NCBI GenBank assembly: GCA_036172665.1
Contig: CM069872.1
Span: forward strand, 49,772,101-49,836,100
Reading direction: 5' to 3'
DNA length: 64,000 nt
Source: Prosopocoilus inquinatus
Taxonomy: Eukaryota > Arthropoda > Insecta > Coleoptera > Lucanidae
Shown here: positions 56,560-64,000 of the stretch, one piece after another
Layout of the letters: each line of letters opens with the position of its first letter
Numbering within the stretch: the first letter of the stretch is position 1
Translations under genes and position numbers: made by a program
Notes under the pieces: generated by a model
Seen by the model: only the letters and a program-made list of their open reading frames with translations
The model's database searches: none
What the model was told of the DNA's origin: nothing

Positions 56560-58030
56560 TTTTCTTAATGTCTCTTGCATTTTCTTGGATTAGGACTTAA
56601 TCCTGAATATTTTAGCTTCAGTTTTATCATCTTCTTACATTTTCTTGGGTGAGGACTTTATCCTGAGTATTTTGAACTCTTCATGTTATTTGTCTCTGGC
56701 AATTGCTTAAGATTTATCATTTTCTGAATGCTTCTTTCATTTCATTGGCTTAGGACATCATCTCGAATCATTTTGACTCTTTTATGAGTTACTTGGTGCT
56801 GTCAAATGCTTCAGCTTTGTCATTTCCTTAATGCTTCTTGCGTTTCCTTGGATTAGGACTTCATCCTAAATATTTCATGAGTGATTTGGTGCTGTCTAGA
56901 TGCTTTAACTCTATCGTTTTCTTACGGCTTCTTGCATTTCCTTGGTTTAGTACTTTATCTTGAGTAATTTTAACTCTTATGGGTTATTTGGTGCTGTCAA
57001 ATGCTTGAGCTTTATCACTTTCTTAAAGCTTCTTACATTTTCTTGGATCAGGACTTCATCCCAAAAATGTTTGACTCTTTCACGAGTTGCTTGATGCTGT
57101 CAGAATCTTGAGTTTTATCATTTTTTCAAAATTTCTTACATTTCCTTGTATTGGAACTTCAATCTGAGTATTTTTGACTGCTCATGAGTTATTTGGTGCT
57201 GTTCAGATGCTTCAATTCTATCATTTTCTTGCTGCTTTTTGCATTTTCTTGGATTAGGACCTCATCCTGGAAATTTTAGACTACTCATGAGTTATATGGT
57301 GCAGCCCAGGTGCTTCAATTCATCATATTCTTACGGCTTCTTGCATTTCTTTAGGTTAGGACTTCATTCTGAGTATTTTGAACTCTTCCTGAGTTATTTA
57401 GTTAAGTCAAAAGCTTGAGCTTTACCATTCTCTTTATTCTTCTTGTATTTCCTTGGACTAGGACTTCACCCCGAATCATTTTAACTCCTCACGAGTAATT
57501 TGATGCTGTGAGATGCTTGAACTTTATAATTTTCTTAATGCTTCCTGCATTTCCTTGGCTTAGGACTTCATCCCGAATAATTTTGACGACTATTTTATAA
57601 GGTACTTGGTGCTGTCAAATGCTTGAGTCTTATATCATGCATCTTGCATTTTCTTCGATTAGGACTTCATCCTGAATAATTTTAACTCTTCACGAGTAAT
57701 TTTCTCCTGTCAGGTACTTGAGCTTTATCATTTTCTTAATACTTCTTGCATTTTCTTGGCTCAGGATTTCACCCCGAATAATCTTGACTCTTTTATGAGT
57801 TGTTTGGTGCTGTCAGATGCTTGAGCTTGATAATGTTCTTAATACTTCTTGCATTTTCTTGGATTAGGACTTCATCTTGAATTACTTTTGGAGTGCTCTG
57901 CGCGTTCTTGCATTTCCTTGGGCTAGGACTTCATTCTGAGTGTTTTGAACTCTTCAAGAGTTATTCGGTGTTTGTCCAAATGCTTTAGATTTATCATTTT
58001 CTTAATATTCCTTGCGATTCTTTGGTTTAT
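56560..58030. repeat. Minisatellite, ~100-bp unit, about 15 copies
   Basis: The core CTTGCATTTTCTTGGATTAG then GACTTCATCCTGA recurs from about 56572 to 57904. Each is followed by TTTTGACTCTT, ATGAGTTATTTGGTGCTGTC and AGATGCTTGAGCTTTATCAT. Most units are 95-108 bases; two are shortened to about 60. Copies differ by roughly 10-25%, so the array is old. Stop codons interrupt every frame, so it is not a protein repeat. Confidence 0.85.
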
Positions 58031-59343
58031 GTTTTTTTTTTGTCTTGGTGATTCCTCTTCAAGAAAAACTAAACTTTTTTTACTGTAGATAAAGCGATCT
58101 GAAGAAATGTGCTTTTCGTCAATAATAATTTTAGAATTCGTGAAGTATTCATTCACACACACGTTCGTTTCAACTTGCATTTGAGCATAAAAGAATCATA
58201 AATCCAAATAAAGCTCGAAGTTGGTTTCCTGTCAGAAACCGCGGAATTTATTATCGTGACAATGAGGCACACATTATTCAAGTTTTTTTTTACACGTTAA
58301 AGCCGATTGCATTTTTCTCTGCAGGACGACCGCCGACCAACCATTCAATAAAAGCCCCTTTCTGATTTAATGAAACCGCGTTGCGGCGCGGCGATTAATG
58401 TTTCCTTTATTGACATTTTTTTAAATGCCGGCCGCGTTTTTGATCGAACGCGTCGATACGTTATTGTTCATAAATATGGAGCTCGCCTTTATAAATATTT
58501 GATGTTTTTACGATTGGAACGGACAGCCCAACTTATTTCCCGGCTTCCGAGTTTGCGGCGATCAATCAGGGTCCCCGCGTGTCATATATCGAGACTGTTT
58601 TATCCTGTTCGGAACCCCGTTACGACGTGACTGTTTGCCGGATTTACGATGTGTAATTAATCACTTCTTTCTACATCGCGTATTTTTTTTCTTCTTCACT
58701 CGAACAAATGTCTTTTCAAGAAAAAGTAATTAACACGCGCCGCTGGCAAAGCTCAATTATGTACAATGATAAATCAAAAATTTTCACAAAAATTAACCGT
58801 ACTTAGTTTAGGGACAGTTTGGAGCGATTTTGCTTACCAAAATTAGAGCCCTCGACTCGGTATCAACACTATGGAGTAGGCAGATTGAAGCTTTAACTTC
58901 TATCTCGGGAAATGCACAACACAACCACCAGGTCAAAACTTAGGAGTGGTTCATCTTAAGAACCTTCTTTTTTGGATTTAGCAACAAAAGGCTCTGTTCC
59001 TCTTTCCAAGGATAACGGAATTTGGATTAAATTTTGCTACGACAATTTAATTAGTGTGTATAGGGCTGTAAGGGATGGTCCCCAAAACTTACCTGTCAGA
59101 GTCGATAACAAAGCACAGCTACAGCTACGTCTGCCAGCTCACTGAAAAAAGGGGTGGATTTGAGATAATAACAATAAAGTGTTATGATATAGGAGAAGCC
59201 TTCATAAAACAGCAATCTCTGTACCATATCGTTTTGATTCGTTAAGGGATAAAATCTTATTGACCGGATGAATATTGAAGAGTAAACACTAGCCATTAAA
59301 TTATTAAATGAACAAAAAAAAACTTTACAGAATACTGGGATTC
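58031..59343. other. Non-coding stretch with a CpG-rich patch
   Basis: 58320-58650 is CpG-rich (GCGTTGCGGCGCGGCGATTA, TGCCGGCCGCG) with TTTATTG and ATAAATATGG words. It may be conserved regulatory DNA. An 86-codon plus frame over it is not recognised. Confidence 0.35.
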
Positions 59344-59651
59344 GTGCAATTAGCGCCTCCTTCTTTTCTACAATCTTGAATCTACTATCTTGGATTTCTT
59401 TCGTAGTGGAAATCCTTTGCGACCAACATTTATTGACGTCTGTTGCTGAGTTGTTTCAGTTCTCAATATCTTGAGGTTGGTTCTCGGCGCCTTCATCGAT
59501 CAACTCAAGCAATCTCAGCGATTGTCACGCTATCTGTGTTGTTACTGAGATCTGACAGATTGTTATTGTAACGTCTACGAAAGAAATCCAGGAAAAATCT
59601 CAAGATAGTAGATTCAAGATTATGGAAAAGAAGGAGACGCTAATTGCACAG
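59344..59651. mobile_element. 308-bp MITE with ~70-bp inverted ends
   Basis: The left end GTGCAATTAGCGCCTCCTTC then AATCTTGAATCTACTATCTT and GATTTCTTTCGTAG matches the inverse of the right end (CTACGAAAGAAATC, AAGATAGTAGATTCAAGATT, GAGACGCTAATTGCAC). The interior is non-coding. Confidence 0.7.
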
Positions 59652-59959
59652 AGTCACGAGCCAAGAAGCCTTATCTGCAAAATATTTTCCATTTCATTTC
59701 AGAGAGCTGCGGTGTACTTAATTTTAATTCCGGTAGTGCCGTATAAACAAAAACTTTTGCACGATTTATCGTAACAACTTTTACTTTCACATTTATCAAC
59801 AGTAGTATACTTTGTCACCACCCTGATTAAAAATGACATCAAACCCAGACAACTGACATAGTTTGGAAGAAAAAGTGTGATATACAGGGTGGCTGTGATA
59901 GTTGTGCAAAGTTTAAAACGTGTAATACGTCACTATAACTGCTAACGATTGAACTCATA
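59652..59959. other. Non-coding spacer
   Basis: ATACAGGGTGGCTGTGATAG at about 59882 has a repeat-like end word; nothing else is seen. Confidence 0.3.
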
Positions 59960-61290
59960 TCCTTCACAAGAAATTAATAGGTTTCGCGAGACCATTCGAA
60001 AAAAAAAACAATTCGGATACTGCATTACTCAAGAATGAACTAAACGAATCAATTTTAAGTGAAACATCCTGTATTGTAGCGTTTTTGGATTCTAAATTAA
60101 ATTTTGGTGTGAAATGATGGGTCGCACGATGGGTTTAGCACGAATAGTTTGTAAGTTACTAACATAAAGGCCACCAACCCATTCATCTCACTTGTTTTCA
60201 GAAATACAAAAGAATGTTGAATACAAAAAATACGTGCAATCTGCAGTAATGTTGGAAGCCGTGTACAAAAAACCAAACCGGTACTGCATTTTCCTGAAAT
60301 GAACCAAAATTCGATTTTTTTTTGGAAACATACTGTATATTATTGTGTTTTTGGATTCTATGTGAATTTTAGTGTGAAATGATGGGTGGCATGATGGGTC
60401 TAGTACGAATAGTTTGGGAGTTACTAACAGGAAGGCCACGAATCCGCACATATCTCACTTGTTTTTAGAAATACGAAAGAATGTTCAATACAAAAAGTAC
60501 GTGCAATTTGTTTTAACATCAGAAGTCGTTTGCAAAAGACCAATCCGGCACTGGATTTTTCAGAAATTAACCAAAATTACAATTTTTTTGCGAGACATCC
60601 TGTATATTATTGCGTTTTTGGATTCTAAATTAAATTTTAGTGTGAAACGGTGGGTCGCATAATGGGTTTAGTACGAATAGTTTGTGAATTACTAAAAGAA
60701 AGGCAATGAATCCACTCATATCTCATTTGCTTTTAGAAATACAAAAGAATGTTAAATACAAAAAATACGTGCAATTTGCAGTAGTATCGGAAGCTGTTTG
60801 CAAAAGAAAACAATTTGGCACTGCTTGTTCTAGAAATGAACCAAAATACCAATTTTTTGTGAGACATCCTGTATATTATTGCGTTTTTGGATTGTAAATT
60901 AAATTTTAGTGTGAAACGATGGGTCGCATGATGGGTCTAGTACGAACAGTTTCTGAGTTACTAACAGAATGATCACCAAGTCGCTCGTATCTCAGTTGTT
61001 TCTAGAAATACAAAGAAACCTAAAGTGCAAAAAATACCTACGCAGAATTTTCGGTAATATCGAAAGCCGTTTTAGATCAATCCGGCGACGTATCATCCAA
61101 AAACGAACCAAAACTACCGTTTTCTTATGGGAACACCTGGTATATTATTGCATTTTTGGATTCGAAATTTGTTTTTAGCTTGAGATGATGAGTCGCATGA
61201 CGTGTCTAGCGCGAATACTTTTCGAGTTACTCCTGGTATCATTCTTCATTTATTTCTATGTGCTGAGGGATGTGTTGGAATTAAAAATTG
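59960..61290. repeat. Satellite-like tandem repeat, ~267-bp unit, about 5 copies
   Basis: GACATCCTGTATATTATTGC then GTTTTTGGATTCTAAATTAA then GTGTGAAATGATGGGTCGCA start at about 60061, 60324, 60592, 60861 and 61130. Each unit also carries GTACGAATAGTTTG, CTCATATCTCA, AGAAATACAAAAGAATGTT and TACAAAAAATACGTGCAAT. The regular spacing (263-269) shows tandem origin. Short frames in each unit are not conserved as protein. Confidence 0.85.
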
Positions 61291-62478
61291 TTCACGTGTT
61301 TCAGATGTTTCGAAAACCAGGACACATCAAAGCTTTCTAAGCATTTCTAATTACGTTCGTGATTTAAATCGTAATCAAAACACGCTGAAAGAAACTTTGT
61401 TCTTTTGTGAAATTGAGTAGAATGAAAAGAAAAACACAGAATATCCCGAATTTTTTTGGACAAGAGTGTACAATACATTATGATTTTTCAAATTTGTTAG
61501 CGCATTAAAGCAGGGTTTCCAACCGTAATCACTGACCGGTCGTCACGGCTCATACGTCCTTAACAAAAAGTTAGTTTTTTGTAGTCGAAAACTTTTCCGA
61601 AACTGTTTGTGAACCAATGCCCAACGGTTCTCAAACATTTTCGGAAAAATATTCAACTGCGATTTTCTCGAAAACTATTGTTAGTGATAAATTACAGTTT
61701 TCAAGCTTTACACAACTATCAAAATCACCCTGTATAAGCGTTGTGAAGTTTTTGGCGGATGGCAAGTGCGGTTCGTATTCCGATTTAGATGGTTCGGCCG
61801 ACATAGTTGCTCTCGTTTAATACACTAGCCGCCAGTAGCGGTTGGTAAACGAATTATGCGAGAGTATGACTGAAATAGGGCTGGTATTTAATGGACGTTA
61901 AGCTATTGCTTACATCGTAAAACTGTGGGCAAGCAACGAATAACGTTTTTAGACTTATAAAACAGAACCCTAAAACAAAATTGTCCGGCAGCATTTAAAT
62001 TTAATTATTACATTATTTCGAAACTAATCCTCGCCACGACCGCATCTACGGTTTAATTATCGCATTAATTGCTGCATTCGGCAACTAAAAGTCTATTTTA
62101 CAGCGCGGACGCTAATGCACAAATAACTGATCTCACAAAATTCAATTCGTTCCGCCAGTTTATTGTTCGTAATAACATTTTTTTTTTTTTTGGTAAATTA
62201 AATTACCGCCCGCCGCGCCGTTCGCTACGCGTTCCTCTTGTAAAATAATAATTTCGATTTAATACGGAAACCGTTATTACGGCCAATACATCAAAACAAT
62301 AAATTTATAATTAAACAACGTTGTTCATATTTTGGCACGTTTGGGGCGGAACGGAAATACGAAGCACACATTTAAAAATCACACCTATTTTGAAGCCAGA
62401 CTGGTTTTGTATTATTTTAATTTTATTTAATTAAATACATTTATGTAGTATACGAGATGTATTTTGTTTTGACTGGTA
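61291..62478. other. Non-coding stretch
   Basis: CAAAATCACCCTGTATAAGC at 61720 is a common repeat end word. A CpG-rich spot lies at 62205-62235 (CGCCCGCCGCGCCGTTCGC) amid TAAT-rich DNA. No gene recognised. Confidence 0.35.
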
Positions 62479-62480
62479 TA

Positions 62481-62838
62481 GGAAAGGTGCGCTACATTCC
62501 GTTGCACCGCATTAGTGAATGATGACGTCGACGCATGCTGTGTTGATAAATACTTCTAATGTAAAAGAATTTTTACATTGTATGTTCAGGTTTATAAAAA
62601 AAATCTCACAGTATGTATGTACGTCGTTAGTCAATGATGACGTCAGACGCATGCTGTTTTGATAAATACTTCAAATGTAAAGGAATTTTTGCATTGTGTT
62701 GTTCAGTTTTATAGAAAAGTCTCACAGTATGAATATTGGTTATCTTGCATTTTAAGTATTTATTAACACAGCATGCGTCTGACGTCATCATTTACTGATT
62801 TTACAAATGGCGTGCAACGGAATGTAGCGCGCCTTGCC
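62481..62838. mobile_element. 358-bp TA-flanked MITE with internal duplication
   Basis: The left end GGAAAGGTGCGCTACATTCC then GTTGCACC and the reverse-complemented right end GGCAAGGCGCGCTACATTCC then GTTGCACG continue inverted for about 75 bases. TA flanks both sides (62479-62480 and 62839-62840). A ~110-bp block (TGATGACGTC, ACGCATGCTGT, GATAAATACTTC, TCTCACAGTATG) is repeated twice inside. Confidence 0.75.
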
Positions 62839-62840
62839 TA

Positions 62841-64000
62841 AAAAAATGAATCAATTTCCGTGTGACACGAATTAATAAGTCCCAGCCGTAAACCAATGGC
62901 GGATGACCTCCCAAGTAACCAAAATCGCTTTATTAAATTATTATAACTGTCTACAGCAAGTCCTTAAAACTTGAAGCTTTATTATTTGGTTTCATAAGCA
63001 TTTTCTCGTCACATTCACATTCACGTGACTCTCGAAGAATAGATGTTAAAAGCAGGAGCGAGCACGAAATTCGAATAGTTTTTAATCTACCGTGAGTAAG
63101 CGGCTAACTAATATAAATAACAAATAGCGAATTGCAAAGTATTTTAAACGCAACGTAGTGTAATTCGTTCGTTAATTGTTCTATTAATTGCTCGGCGAGT
63201 CGAGCGATTAATTAAATTATTTGAATTTAATCGAGAGTGAGCAACTAAAATTAACATTTTGTTTTGTTTATTTTTGTGGCTTGTGCGTGTTTGTATTTGA
63301 TTTTTTTCTATAAAGTCAATTTCCCTTACAACAACACGTGTACACCGGAATACATTTTTTGTTGCATGAAAACTGTAATCAATTCCGAAACGCCAACAAC
63401 ACCAACGAATCCGGGTATGCACGTTGCGCATTTGATGATGTCCCGGAAATCCAATAACAAAAAGAAAAAGAAAATAAAATTAAATGCGACGAGCGCAAAT
63501 AAAATCCTACTACACCGATACCTGCTGGAAATTAAAACCTTCTCGCGAGCTCACGGGCTTCTTCGGGGAATACGTAATGAAAGTAATAAACAATTCTGTT
63601 TACGGGAAGAATTTTTGTTTTAATTAGACTTCGTAATCAGAGAGAGGGAGTAGGAGAAAAAAACTCTGTGGAAGTCTTGCTTTGGGGCATGAGCTTATTA
63701 AATCCGAGAACGTTTTTGCGACCGGTAGTAAGCAAATAGTTTGCCCACAATTTTAATTAAAGTTGAGATTAATTATTTAAAAGCGTTTTAAAAAAAAATA
63801 CTCCTCTCTTTTTATTGACAAATTAATTTGCTTTCTGGTTTTCTAATTGTTAGTTACTCTCTATATTGGCCACCCCTTGCGCAAATATTGTTGATTTAAA
63901 ACAACCTTTTTTTGAGCATCGACCGATTCGAAAAAAGAAAACAAATTTCTTCCCCCATTTCAAGCTTAATTGTCACAATATCTCCATAACTCTATATTTA
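62841..64000. other. Non-coding stretch to the window end
   Basis: AT-rich. A 119-codon plus frame (63264-63623) overlaps a 95-codon minus frame; neither resembles a known protein. No repeat or gene supported. Confidence 0.35.

Noticed and set aside
1..64000. CRISPR arrays, bacterial operons, tRNA or rRNA genes
   Set aside because: The tandem arrays lack the short repeat/unique spacer pattern, the DNA is animal nuclear, and no A-box/B-box pair or rRNA core was recognised by eye.

Overview
This is an AT-rich, gene-poor, repeat-rich piece of nuclear DNA from an insect. The evidence is an insect-type Ty3/gypsy retrotransposon, many short inverted-repeat elements, spliced-gene signals and two animal genes. 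A beetle is my best guess but is not shown by the sequence. A recognisable centromeric histone H3 argues against insect orders that are holocentric and have lost CenH3.

Only the first 6.4 kb holds host genes I can support. A possible partial exon runs off the left edge on the minus strand (1-141). PCID2, the TREX-2 mRNA-export subunit, is a complete 398-residue single-exon gene on the plus strand (3938-5134). Tail to tail with it lies a 167-residue CenH3/CENP-A-like histone on the minus strand (6169-5666), with a palindromic E2F-type site about 60 bases upstream of its start codon.

From 6.6 kb to 64 kb I recognise no host protein-coding gene; this may be intergenic DNA or a very long intron. 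The largest feature is a complete, very young Ty3/gypsy element on the minus strand (21400-29404). It has 1291-bp LTRs differing at only two positions that I found, a 4-bp AAGG target duplication, a PBS-like site, a polypurine tract and one intact 1533-codon Gag-Pol frame without env. The rest is a mosaic. Foldback/MITE elements lie near 1.5, 8.7-9.7, 11.5, 13.1, 14.3, 14.9, 36.4, 43.0, 46.9, 49.1-49.7, 50.6-51.3, 56.2, 59.3 and 62.5 kb. A complex array of TGACGTCA-rich inverted repeats occupies 16.7-17.9 kb. A hAT-type non-autonomous element with an exact 8-bp duplication (44371-45781) carries two further inverted-repeat elements nested inside it. Local tandem arrays include a ~100-bp unit at 56.6-58.0 kb, a ~267-bp unit at 60-61.3 kb, a ~305-bp unit at 39.1-39.8 kb and a ~180-bp unit at 30.5-31.1 kb. 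Long tracts built from TTCTTTTGTTT-like words or their complement lie at about 6.9-8.4, 11.8-12.8, 13.5-14.3, 29.4-30.6, 33.6-35.1 and 47-48.9 kb.

A few CpG-rich patches (about 32.2-32.5, 37.5-37.7, 42.3-42.7, 43.4-43.8, 50.1-50.3, 58.3-58.65 and 62.2 kb) stand out from the AT-rich background. They could be promoters or conserved regulatory DNA of genes outside the window. The two host genes have no known direct functional link; their convergent position looks like simple neighbourhood.
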